This document shows, piece by piece, positions 34,757-45,238 of a stretch of DNA of 64,000 nt. Source of the DNA: Hyperoodon ampullatus (lineage: Eukaryota > Chordata > Mammalia > Artiodactyla > Ziphiidae); contig OX457075.1 of NCBI GenBank assembly GCA_949752795.1, forward strand, positions 1,860,001-1,924,000. The letters are read 5' to 3'. The notes beneath the pieces were generated by a model, which did no database searches, was not told the origin of the DNA, and worked only from the letters and a program-made list of their open reading frames with translations. The first letter of the stretch is position 1; every line of letters starts with the position of its first letter. Made by a program: the position numbers and the translations under genes.

Positions 34757-35087
34757 CTGTTATTGTCTGAATGTTTGTGTCCCCTGAAAATTAATATGTT
34801 GAACCCAAATGTGATGTTATTTGGAAGAGGGGCCTTTGGGAAGTAATTAAGTCAGGAGGGTGGAGCTCTAATTAATGGGATTAGTGCCCTTATAGAAAAA
34901 AACAAAACAGAGAGCCTGCTTTCTCTGCTCTTCACCCAGAGAGTATCTATCCAGGAAGCAGCTCTCACCAGACAAGTGCTGCAGCTTTAATCTTGGACTC
35001 CCTGGCCTCCATAACTATAAGAAATAAAATGTTTTTGTTGAAGCCACGCAGTGTCTTTGTTCTGGTGGAAGACGTGTACCCACACTA
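34757..35087 (+). mobile_element. MLT1A-like solo LTR (ERVL-MaLR)
   Basis: The order 'gtctgaatgtttgtgtcccc', 'ggcctttgggaagtaattaa', 'gggattagtgcccttat', 'ctcaccagacaagtgctgc', 'cttggactccctggcctcc' and 'aagaaataaaatgttt' is that of an MLT1-type LTR from the mammalian MaLR retroelements. It contains an AATAAA signal near 35,024. No internal retroviral sequence adjoins it, so it is a solo LTR. It is old, with many substitutions and a small deletion. Confidence 0.8.
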
Positions 35088-36370
35088 AACACTCCTTCCT
35101 CATGTTGCTGAAATCTTTTTATCATGCTTTATATAGTTCCAGTTAAAACTTCAAATCATGTTAATTAACTCTCAAAGATGCAAGTAGCTCCTACTTGATG
35201 TTATCAGCACATGGCATGTGTAGTATGCACAAACCCCCTCCTCCCCAGGAGGTCGAGAGTCTCCACCTGACCACATCTGACTCCACCACTATGTCATGTG
35301 CCTTCCTTGCTTGCCTCTGCACAGCATTGTTTCTGATTGGATCTCTTTTTAGGCAGGGAAATCATTCTTGTGAACCATCACCTAAGTATCAGTGTCCTCT
35401 CCCTTCCAATTGCATTTCTATGTTCCTTAAAAGAGCCTTTAAACAAACAAACAAAAACCCGATTTGAACATGTATGGTTTTTACTTATCAACTTTTATCT
35501 GTCCTTCGTTGTATCATATGGCCTGGCTTCTGCCCTTAGCCTCTCATGAAACAACTTGCCAGTAATTACTAATGACATCTAATCTCCCCTCCCATTACCT
35601 CTTTTCCATTCTCCTCAATCTCTCTGGGACATATGCTACTACAGACACACCATCATTACCATGACATTCCTTCCTTCCTTTAGGAAGCCTATTATTGCCT
35701 CCTGCTTCTCCAATGCCTTTTGGCCCCGTGTGTGGTTCTGCCCAGCACTCACAGCAGGTTCACAACATCCTTTCTCCCTTGCTCTTCACTTTGAAGTCCC
35801 TGCCTATCAGTTCAGCTGTAATTTCTGGACTACTCTCCCAAGTACTTGTCTCCAACCCTGATTTCTCATGCTTCTATGTCAGGGCTCAGTAGCATCTTCA
35901 TCTGAATGATGACCATGGATACAACCTAAATTTTCCTTTTCTCTTTCTTCCGCATCTACTTTAAATTCCCCTGTGGATGTTTCCACTCATCCAGGCTCAG
36001 TGGTTCAGAATCACCCATGATCCATTTTTCTATACTATACAAGTTATCTAGCCATGTTGATACTATCTCCAGTGGGGTGGAGTTGAGCAATGATGGACAA
36101 AGGGAGATGTGGAGAGGGCAGGTATAGACCAGGTCAGGCAGTGATGGGTATGAGAATGAAGGACAGTGCTAAGAAGAAGAGCAGATTTTAGAGAAGTTAC
36201 AAGGGTATAAGAAGCTGGAGAACATTTTAAAACACAGATCATGAAGAAATATGGTAGAGGAGAAGTTGAATTTTAAGAAAGAAAAATTATCATTGCTAGG
36301 TTTATCAGAAAAATTCAGTAACATGCTATCTTACTGGTAACACTTTATCAAATGTTATTTCAGTTAGAAA
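35088..36370. other. Intergenic DNA; no gene recognised
   Basis: Repeat-poor sequence with short frames only (up to 90 codons), none with recognisable protein features. Nothing supports a gene. Confidence 0.5.
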
Positions 36371-36379
36371 TATTGATAC

Positions 36380-36890
36380 TTCAGGATACAAATCCTTTAG
36401 AAACGTTTCCTATACATTGTCCATCAGTGGAATAACATAGGCCAAGCTTATGCATTGCAGCATTGTTTGTAATGTCAAGAGGTCATTGACTATTAGTGTT
36501 TATTCCAATTTGAATTGGTAAAGTCTGTTATAGTACATCACCCACTCATGGACCCTTTACAGGAAAAAATGTCCTCACAGGAGATTTTTCTCAACATACT
36601 GTCAACTGAATATAAGCAAGATATAATGAAACAATATGCCTAGTATAGTACCACTTATGTTTTTAAATGTGGAGTGAAGGAGAAATAGATATTCATATTT
36701 GCTTTTATATACATAAAGACACTCTGGAAAGATACCTGGGAAACCAAATACAGTGGCTGTGAAGGCAGAAGGACCTGTTCAAGAAGGGTGGGGGTGGGTG
36801 GCACATATAATATAAAGTATTTTACAATTTTAGGTTCTTGAATCTTGTACATGTATTATAACCTTCTCAGAAATTTTAAGACATTAAAGT
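36380..36890 (+). mobile_element. Very old L1 (L1M) 3'-end fragment
   Basis: Phrases in the order typical of old L1 3' ends are visible: 'tgcattgcagcattgtttgt', 'gtatagtaccacttatgt', 'actctggaaagatacctggg'. It is heavily substituted and lacks a clear tail. The family name within L1M cannot be fixed by eye. Confidence 0.6.
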
Positions 36891-37022
36891 ATTTTAACCT
36901 CTAAAGATTAAAAAGCATAACACTATTTCTACCAGCTGAATAGGTCAAGTTTGTTTTACCTGAAAGATTATCTGGCTTCTCTAAAATGTCTACTCATGAG
37001 AATTTTCTGGTGGCTTTTGCTT

Positions 37023-37043
37023 GTTTCTTGTTTTTTTAAATAT

Positions 37044-37078
<35 letters not shown>

Positions 37079-37308
37079 GGCTGTGCTGGGTCTTAGTTGA
37101 AGCATGTGGGATCTTCGGTGTGGCACGTAGGATCTTTAGTTGAGGCATGTGTTTCTTTTAGTTGTGACATGCAGACTTCTTAGTTGCAGCATGTGGGCTT
37201 CTTAGTTGTGGTATGAATGCAGAATCTAGTTCCCCGACTAGGGATTGAACCTGGGCCCCCTGCATTGGGAGAGCACAGTCTTACCCACTGAACCACCAGG
37301 GAAGTTTC
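37023..37308 (-). mobile_element. tRNA-Glu-derived SINE with perfect target-site duplication
   Basis: A reverse SINE with an (ATTT)n tail (37,040-37,078) and the head 'accaccagggaagttt'. The 16-base sequence 'ctggtggcttttgctt' occurs at 37,007-37,022 and again at 37,309-37,324, an exact target-site duplication that fixes the ends. The body has diverged ('gttccccgactagggattga'), so the unbroken flanks are notable. Confidence 0.9.
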
Positions 37309-37324
37309 CTGGTGGCTTTTGCTT

Positions 37325-37780
37325 ATTTTCTTTCATTTTGGAGGACAGTTTTCTAATTTCTAATTATTTATGTTCTTTCCCTCAAACAACATCTATCACT
37401 GCTAATTTTTTAGTTAAACTCGATAGATTTTTCTTACATTTCTTTCCCATATTTTTCCCTGTCCAAAAGCTCTGTACATTCATTACCAAATTGGGATAAT
37501 ATTTAGATAATTCATATGGGTAGGAGGATAATTATTTACCTTAATCCTTGCATTCTTTCTCTGACATATTAATAACACCAGTAAAATATTATATAAAACC
37601 ATTGACTTTATTATAATAAGAAATATAAGAGTCAGGAGACTATATCTTAAGGAAAAATATTCTGCACCTTTAATTTTGTATCTATATGAGATGATGCATA
37701 TTCACTAAACTTGTGATAATCATTTCATAATATATGTAAATCAAATCATTATGCTGTGCACTTTAAACTTAAACAGTGTT
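37325..37780. other. Intergenic DNA; no gene seen
   Basis: AT-rich sequence without recognisable repeats or frames of note. Confidence 0.5.
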
Positions 37781-37781
37781 G

Positions 37782-37932
37782 GGACTTCCCTGGTGGCACA
37801 GTGGTTAAGAATCCACCTGCCAATGAAGGAGACATGGGTTCGAGCCCTGGGCTGGGAAGATCCCACATGCCACTGAGAAACTAAGCCCGTGTGCCACAAT
37901 TACTGAGCGTGTGTGCTGCAACTACTGAAGGG
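37782..37932 (+). mobile_element. 3'-truncated CHR-type SINE
   Basis: The head 'gggacttccctggtggcaca' is at 37,784, with the tRNA-like box B region 'gggttcgagccctgg' near 37,837. The sequence stops after 'gcaactactgaagg' without the 3' half or an A-rich tail. It is therefore truncated or later deleted at its 3' side. Confidence 0.85.
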
Positions 37933-38194
37933 CTGAATGTACCAATTCATGGAAACACAAAGCACTGCCCCTCAGAGATCCATTTGTAAGCCTAACTTTC
38001 AATGATCCCATTGTTCTAGATAAATAATCCTAAAAAGGAGAGTGTTGGGAGAAAGATCAGGATAGACAGAATGCCTTTTTTGTGGAGTTAAATTTACAAG
38101 AGGGCTAGTTAGGGAGAGGATAGCAGCTACATGATAAGTTCTGGTCCCTCTTCAGATAAATTGCTATTTGAAGGAATAAAATAATTGAAGCACC

Positions 38195-38760
38195 AGAGTT
38201 TACAGTGTTTCCAGATATAGGGTTTCTCACCTGTGTGAGTTCATTAATATGAATATGAATTAATGGTTTGCCTAAAAGTCTCCCACATTCACTATGTTTA
38301 CAAGGTTTCTATTTAGTGGACTTTTTGGTGTATATAAATGCAAGGGTTCCAGCTGAGTTATTTTCCACATTTATTACATTTAGAGGGTTCACTCCAGCTG
38401 AGTTCTCTCATGGCATCTAAGGTTAGAGGGTTGATTAAAGGCCTTCCCACATTGATGAGATCTACATGGTTTCTCTCCAGTATAAATTAGCTTATGTTTA
38501 CTCAATGATGAATAAAGGCTGAGGGCTCTTCCAAGTTGATTGCAAGCATAAGGTTTCTGTCCTCAATAATTAAATCATGTGGAGTTAAATTTGAGTTCTA
38601 TGTGAAATCTCTCCATATGCATTACATTCATTGGTCTCTCCTCCATTGTGAAGTCTCTGCTACTGACAAGGAAATGAGGGGTTGTTAAAAGTTTGCTCAC
38701 ACAATATTCACTTACTTATTTCTCTACATGTGAATTCTAGGTTGCTCCCTCAGTGATAGT
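38195..38760 (-). pseudogene. C2H2 zinc-finger (KRAB-ZNF-like) pseudogene fragment
   Basis: Reading the minus strand, remains of several tandem C2H2 fingers can be followed. The linker THTGEKPY lies at about 38,242-38,217 and a second linker YTGEKPC at about 38,487-38,467. Between them is a well-preserved finger reading CGKAFNQPSNLRCHERT (about 38,455-38,403). A third, weaker linker-like piece (MEERP) lies near 38,650-38,630. Other fingers have lost Cys or His ligands, and stops and shifts interrupt the frame (for example after 38,400 and near 38,580). Zinc-finger arrays of this linker type are DNA-binding transcription factors of the KZFP/ZNF family. This one cannot encode a protein. Sequence up to about 39,130 may be the same decayed exon, but I cannot show it. 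Confidence 0.85.
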
Positions 38761-39924
38761 CTCCATTTAACCCCCTGCCCCATGTTCGTTATATTCACAG
38801 AGCCTTACTTTGTTGAATTCATATAGATTTTCTTTTTTGTAGCTTCCCACTGGCATAGTTTTCTGATTAAGTGTTAGGTCTTTATTTTTCAAACACCATA
38901 TACATAAGCTACATTTAAGTAATTTTCCTTTTGAAACTCAGGGTACAGTTTGACTTCAGGGCAATATCATTCCAAAATGTAAACTATTCAAAAATTTCTG
39001 CTGAGACAACATTTATGTTTGAGTCTACTTTCAGTCAGGTGGTTGTGCTGAATTTCTCTTACCCCAGTATCATGTCTGTAATGTGGACAATCAGTGTCAT
39101 CCCCATAAACTTACTTTTGACTTTCAAATAGGTTCTTCCTGAAGCTATCCTCTGTGAATATGTTTAAAGTATTGATTTTAACACAGAGAAAATTTATAAA
39201 ATGGAGAAATATACCAATAATTGAAAACATAGGATATGGACAATTAGAAAATACCTTTAAGGTTAAAACAAAATAAAATAAAATGGGGATGGGATTTTGG
39301 AGAGATTAAGATGAGGAAAATCAACAAAAGAGAGGGACTGAAACAGAGGGTGCTATGTGAAAGTTAAGCTCAAATAACAACAGAACCATCCTTTTCTCTA
39401 AGGTCAAGGAATATACAGAAGGTTAGATTAATAAAAATTGATATGTTTGAAGATTTATGAAACTATTAGAAAAATATTTCTACACTGACTTCAACAAAAT
39501 GTAAGAGAAACTATTCCCCAAAATAAATCTGCAGTTGGCATTACCCCAGTTCTGGATGAAGTTCACAGCCACATCTCTTGACATTTAGTGATTCCTATAA
39601 ACTTAATGGACATTCTGGTTAAGGCTGCCCCATCCCCACAGATGTCCAGAGCTGATGGCCGAGGATGACAGCCCTGAGAAAAGGCAGCTATGTGTATCAA
39701 AAGCTCAAACCTTTTATGTCAAGCCAAATGTTCCTCTGGGCTGAATTGGCATATCCCTTTTGGATTCATCTCAGAGATATGCACAATCTGAATACACAAC
39801 AACCTTCATGGTAAAGAAATATCACATGAGGTGTGGTGTGAAATAACCTGACATTCCACAAAAGAATACAAATTCTGACTGGCAATTTAAAAATTTGTAC
39901 TTTGAAATTAGTACCTGTTTCCCA
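38761..39924. other. Intergenic DNA; possibly decayed ZNF exon upstream part
   Basis: No recognisable finger, repeat or long frame. A 66-codon plus-strand frame at 38,931-39,131 has no family features. Confidence 0.4.
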
Positions 39925-39932
39925 CTAATTTA

Positions 39933-39935
39933 TTT

Positions 39936-39972
<37 letters not shown>

Positions 39973-40050
39973 ATTAGTTTCTGCTTTATAACAAAGTGAA
40001 TCAGTCATACATATACATCTGTTCCCACATCCCTTCCCTCCTGTGTCTCC
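39933..40050 (-). mobile_element. Short 3'-end L1 insertion
   Basis: An (ATTT)n tail is followed by 'agtttctgctttataacaaa' and 'gtgaatcagtcatacatata', the reverse complement of the last part of the same L1 family as the two large elements. It is only about 80 bp of L1 plus tail, so it is severely 5'-truncated. 'ctaattta' on both sides (39,925-39,932 and 40,051-40,058) is a plausible short target-site duplication. Confidence 0.85.
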
Positions 40051-40058
40051 CTAATTTA

Positions 40059-41817
40059 AATTAACTCTATAAACTAAGCACAAGGCAGGCAATATACAAT
40101 ACACAATATTCTGCTACTTATCAGCAGTGACTATGGGCAAAGTATTCCCGAAAACAAACCTCACTATTTTCATGTGTGAAATAGTTGAATAACCTCTTGA
40201 GAGAATTGTTATTAAGTGAGCTAACAAAACATGTTTGAACATGTTTGTTCACACATAACAAAACACAATAAATAAAAGCTACAGGTGTATTATTCATTAA
40301 AAAGTCAGAGAGCCTTGATGCAATGTCCACTATACTGCGTGAATGAACAGACTGTACATACCTCTTGGGGTCACCAGCAGCTGCCGATCTCAATAGATAT
40401 CCTCTGTTCATTAACCAGATATGAAAACAGACAGGTTAACTTCACAAGCCAGTGGTCCTGGGACTGCCAAACTGTAGGATGATCCTCCTCTAACCCTTCC
40501 AGTAAGTTGAAGTGTCACTTTCCCTCCCACTTTCTTAAGGATCTCACAGCTTTAATTATCATTAAGTCTCCTGTAGCTTCATCTTGTTTCCCTGCCTACA
40601 GAGTAATAAGAGACTCTTGATGGGTTCAGGTCTTTCCAGTGCTTCAAAAGTGGCCAGAGTTTTCTAAATTTTACCTTGCCTACTATGCTTCTCCTCAATA
40701 TACCGATTAGGGAAAACATATTTTCTATAAATTGCTTCCAGTTTCTGAAAAAAGGTTACCTATAAAAGGGAAATCTGGTTTTGTAGAGGTGCTTCTTCTC
40801 ATTCTCCTGCTCCCTCAATCCTGCAGTTCTTCTGCCAACACCTGTGACCCTGGACTGATTGAACTCACTTGCTGACACAGTCTCCCCTACCAGACCTTAA
40901 ACTTCTGCTCTTACTCATCCCTCCACTTGAGTCCATCACATGACAGAGCTCACTGCATCACAGACGGTTATGGAGTGAGTCGCATCCCCATCAAGACCAT
41001 GACTGAGGTGATAGAAACACAACGCCTCATGTGCCGTCTTTACAAGCACAGCCTTCATGGAGTCTGGAACACATTTGAGTAAATGATGGAAAGGAGACTA
41101 TTGCTGCATTAGCAATTGCCCCACCCCACAATCCTCACAGAGATGCAGGATGACAGGACTAGTGCTCAGAGCTTTGAATGCCTCCTGGATACACCTAGAA
41201 GACTCAGTCAAAGTGATAACATCTTTTTATCCATTGGAAATATAGTTCTCATTTCAAGATAAATAGCAAATTTAGATTGACTTGGGAATGCATTGCCAAG
41301 AAATCAGCTGTTACGTTTCCCTCTGTATACTCTCTCAAAGACAATGTCTACTCTAAGCAGTCAAATCTAAGGAAATAAGAGTCCATGAGATTTGAATCTT
41401 ATCTACAGTTTTTATTATCAAAGAATCATGAATCTGTAAACTTTAAGGATGGGAATGGGAGTGAACAACCACCCCCACCAGCAAACGTGGAGTGGGCTAA
41501 GAAAAAAGGGGAGAAATCTTCCTTCACAGGGTCAAAACTAAGAAGGCTTTGGCTACTGCTTCCCATAAGACAAATATTAGTGTCCCAACTTTACTTATAA
41601 TGAAATAAAGATCATAAAGTTTTAAAAGGTAATTACCCAATAATATTCAGGGATGTTATTCAATTTCTTCCGTGATTTCAAATGCTAGGAGAACCTCCAG
41701 TGAATTGACCTCACTCCCTTAAACATCTACGCCAAACCTATCTTCATTTTTATGACAAGTTTAATCAAATTAAGTAACTTCAACATATAGGTATGAAGAC
41801 TTTGGATTTTTCATATT
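40059..41817. other. Intergenic DNA; no gene recognised
   Basis: About 1.8 kb with frames no longer than 96 codons on either strand and no recognisable domain or repeat. A moderately GC-rich stretch at 40,790-41,200 lacks a long open frame. Confidence 0.45.
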
Positions 41818-41828
41818 CCTCTGACATT

Positions 41829-42130
41829 ATTTTTTAATATTTATTTATTTATTTATTTATTTATTTATGGCTGTGTTGGGTCTTCATTTCTGTGCAAGGG
41901 CTTTCTCTAGTTGCGGCGAGTGGGGGGTCACTCTTCATCGCAGTGAATGGGCCTCTCACTGTCACGGCCTCTCGTTGCGGAGCACAAGCTCCAGACGTGC
42001 AGCCTCAGTAGTTGTGGCTCACGGGCCTAGTTGCTCCACGGCATGTGGGACCTTCCCAGACCAGGGCTCAAACCTGTGTCCGCTGCATTGGCAGGCAGAT
42101 TCTCAACCACTGTGCTGCCAGGGAAGCCCT
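41829..42130 (-). mobile_element. CHR-type SINE, full-length form
   Basis: A reverse SINE with an (ATTT)n tail (41,838-41,868), the longer 3' half ('tctctagttgcggcgagtgg') and the head 'ctgccagggaagccct'. 'cctctgacatt' occurs at 41,818-41,828 and 42,131-42,141, an exact 11-base target-site duplication. Confidence 0.92.
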
Positions 42131-42141
42131 CCTCTGACATT

Positions 42142-42633
42142 TTATCACATCTTTTGATCAAGAGTCCATTCCTGGCTGACTCAAAATGCCTGCTTTATCC
42201 TTAGCTGAATCTAACTAGGATCTGAAGTCTGGTGAGATTCACAAATATGCCAATATCTTTCAAACATCTCTGGCCATCATACTATATCGAGATAATTCAA
42301 TCATTCTGTGCCTCAAAACTAATTCAGACCTTCTCCATATCTTCCTATTTTTAAACATTCTCAGCATTTCCCTCACTTTCCACAAGAGGAATCACCTTCT
42401 ACTACACAGATGAATCAGGTAATTTAAGGAAATTCGTCAGCTCACTGTCACAAAATCTACAAATATTCCTGAATCCACACCCATTCGTTTACTCCTAAGG
42501 GCATAGTAAAATTGAAGAATCATTTCTTTCCTGCCCAAGCCCAGTTTCTCCAATCATATTTTTTTCTCCTTTGTCCTTGGAAACTTCATGTAATTGATTA
42601 TAATTTAAGTATTATTTACCTTGGTGTTAAAAG
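42142..42633. other. Intergenic DNA; no gene seen
   Basis: Sequence between two SINEs without long frames or recognised repeats. Confidence 0.5.
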
Positions 42634-42645
42634 ATGAACATTTTA

Positions 42646-42997
42646 GGGATGTCCCTGGTGGTCCAGTGGTAAAGAATCCACCTTCTGTGGCAGGGGACTC
42701 GGGTTCAATCCCTGGTTGGGGAACTAATATTCCGCATGTGGTGGGGCAGCTAAGCCCATGCGTCAAAACTATCGAGCTCACGTGTCTCAACGAGAGAGCC
42801 TATGTGATGCAAACTACAGAGCCCACACACTCTGGAGCCTGCATGCCACACCTACAGAGCCCACCTGCCCTGGAGCCCGTGTGCCACAACTAGAGAGAGA
42901 AAACCCACACACTGCAACTGGAGAGAACTCTGCGCACTGCAAAGAAGACCCGACACAGCCAAAAAAATAAAGAAAATAAATTTAAAAAAATTTTTAA
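42646..42997 (+). mobile_element. tRNA-Glu-derived SINE, plus strand
   Basis: The head 'gggatgtccctggtggtcca' is at 42,646 and the box B-like 'gggttcaatccctgg' near 42,701. A long 3' body of repeated 'gagccc..gccacaac' phrases follows, then an A-rich tail (42,960-42,997). 'atgaacatttta' at 42,634-42,645 and 42,998-43,009 is an exact 12-base target-site duplication. Confidence 0.92.
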
Positions 42998-43009
42998 ATG
43001 AACATTTTA

Positions 43010-43622
43010 TAACCCTCAAAATATCTTCCTTGAAAGAGATCATCAAGAAAGACCACGACTTATGTAGAGCCACACTAAACTCACAGCCTGACAAACTGTT
43101 TGTAGATTAAAACCATTTACATAGAGACATTACATAGATCATCTTGCTGCAAATTCTCTGCAATACTTCCCAGAAATGGCCACAGTCCAGAAAACAGTGA
43201 GGCCTCTGGCCAAAGGCATCAAAGTTGATTTTGAAGGCTTTTAGAATATTAGCAGGATTAAAGAAATCACCCACATTTTTCTTACATATATCTAAGTGAT
43301 TAACCAATTGAGAAGGAAAAGCCTGTGTTAAGGAAGTTATTCCTTGATTAGATTTATCTTGATTGGTATACAGGTTGAAAGAGGTCTGTCTCTAGGATTA
43401 TAAAACTGATGAGGTTATAATATCTATTAAAAGGGTGCCTACAGAAAATTCTATTCCTGACTCAAGAGAAAGAATAAATCTCTGAGGTCAGGATGGTGGG
43501 GACTGCATACACAATAAAGGCACAAACTAAGTTTTCCAATCCATTTTGTTTCTGGTAGTACCTGGAGAAAAATTTCCCCAGGAAACAAAGTTGTTCATCA
43601 AGTCAGGTAATTTTATGATCAT
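43010..43622. other. Intergenic DNA; no gene seen
   Basis: No frame longer than 66 codons and no recognised repeat. Confidence 0.5.
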
Positions 43623-45238
43623 TTTATTTTTATTTTTTAACATCTTTATTGGAGTATAATTGCCTTACAATGGTGTGTTAGTTTCTGCTGTATAACAAAC
43701 TGAATCAGTTATACATATACACATGTTCCCATATCTCTTCCCTCTTGTGTCTCCCTCCCTCTCATTCTCCCTATCCCACCCCTCTAGGTGGTCACAAAGC
43801 ACCGAGCTGATCTCCCTGTGCTATGCAGCTGCTTCCCACTAGATGTCTATTCTAAGTTTAGTAGTGTATATATTTCCATGTCACTTTCTCATTTTGTCAC
43901 AGCCTACCCTTCCCCCTCCCTGTGTCCTCAAGTCCATTCTCTAGTAGGTCTGTTTCTTTATTCCCGTCTTACCACTAGGTTCTTCATGACCTTTATTTTT
44001 CTTTCTTAGATTCCATATATATGTGTTCACATACGGTATTTGTTTTTCTCTTTCTGACTTACTTCACTCTGTACGGCAGGCTCTAGGTCCATCCACCTCA
44101 CTACAAATAACAATTTCGTTTCTTTTTATGGCTGAGTAATATTCTATTGAATATACATGCCACATCTTCTTTATCCATTCATCCAATGATGGACACTTAG
44201 GTTGCTTCCATCTCCTGGCTATTGTAAATAGAGCTGCAATGAACATTTTGGTACATGACTCTTTTTGAATTATGGTTTTATCAGGGTTTATGCCCAGTAG
44301 AGGGATTGCTGGGTCATATGGTAGTTTTATTTGTAGTTCTTTAAGGAACCCCCATACTGTTCTCCATAGTGGCTGTATCAATTCACATTCCCACCAGCAG
44401 TGCAAGAGTGTTCCCTTTTCTCCACACCCTCTCCAGTGATTATTGTTTCTAGATTCTTTTGATGATGGTCATTGTGACCGGTGTGAGATGATATCTCATT
44501 ATAGTTTTCATTTGCATTTCTCTAATGATTAATGATGTTGAGCTTTCTTTCACCTGTTTGTTGGCAATCTGTATATCTTCTTTGGAGAAATGTCATTTAG
44601 GTCTTCTGCTCATTTTTGGATTGGGTTGTTTGTTTTTTTGGTATTGAGCTGCATGAGCTGCTTGTAAACTTTGGAGATTAATCCTTTGTCAGTTCCTTCA
44701 TTTGCAAATATATTCTCCGATTCTGAGGGTTGTCTATTGGTCTTGTTTATGATTTCCTTTGTTGTGCAAAAGCTTTTAGGTTTCATTAAGTCCCATTTGT
44801 TTATTTTTGTTTTTATTTCCACGTTTTTGGAGGTGGGTCAAAAAGGATCTTGCTGTGATTTATGTCATAGAGTGTTCTGCCTATGTTTTCCTATAAGAGT
44901 TTGATAGTGTCTGGTCTTACATTTAGGTCTTTAATCCATTTTGAGCTTATTTTTGTGTATGGTGTTAGGGAGTATTCTAATCTCATACTTTTACATGTAC
45001 CTGTCCAGTTTTCCCAGCACCACTTATTGAAGAGGCTGTCTTTTCTCCACTGTATATTCTAAGAGCAAATTAAAAGGATCATACACCATGATCAAGTGAG
45101 GTTTATTCTAGGAATGCAAGGATTTATCAATATATGGATATCAATCAATGTGATACACCATATTAACAAATTGAAGGAGAAAGGCCATATGATCATCTCA
45201 ATAGATGCAGAGACAGCTTTTGACAAAATTCAACACCC
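43623..45238 (-). mobile_element. 5'-inverted (twin-primed) L1 insertion
   Basis: 43,623-45,055 is the 3' end of an L1 on the minus strand (tail at 43,623-43,638, then 'ggagtataattgccttacaa'), reaching into the ORF2 C-terminal region. At about 45,056-45,062 orientation flips. 45,062-45,238 is ORF2 reverse-transcriptase sequence on the plus strand, including [14 protein letters not shown]. Compared with the intact-length L1 at 45,239-52,409, the inverted piece equals about 49,885-50,058 and the 3' part starts at about 51,003. Roughly 945 bp is missing between them. An inverted 5' segment with a deletion at the flip is the expected product of twin priming. Confidence 0.88.
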
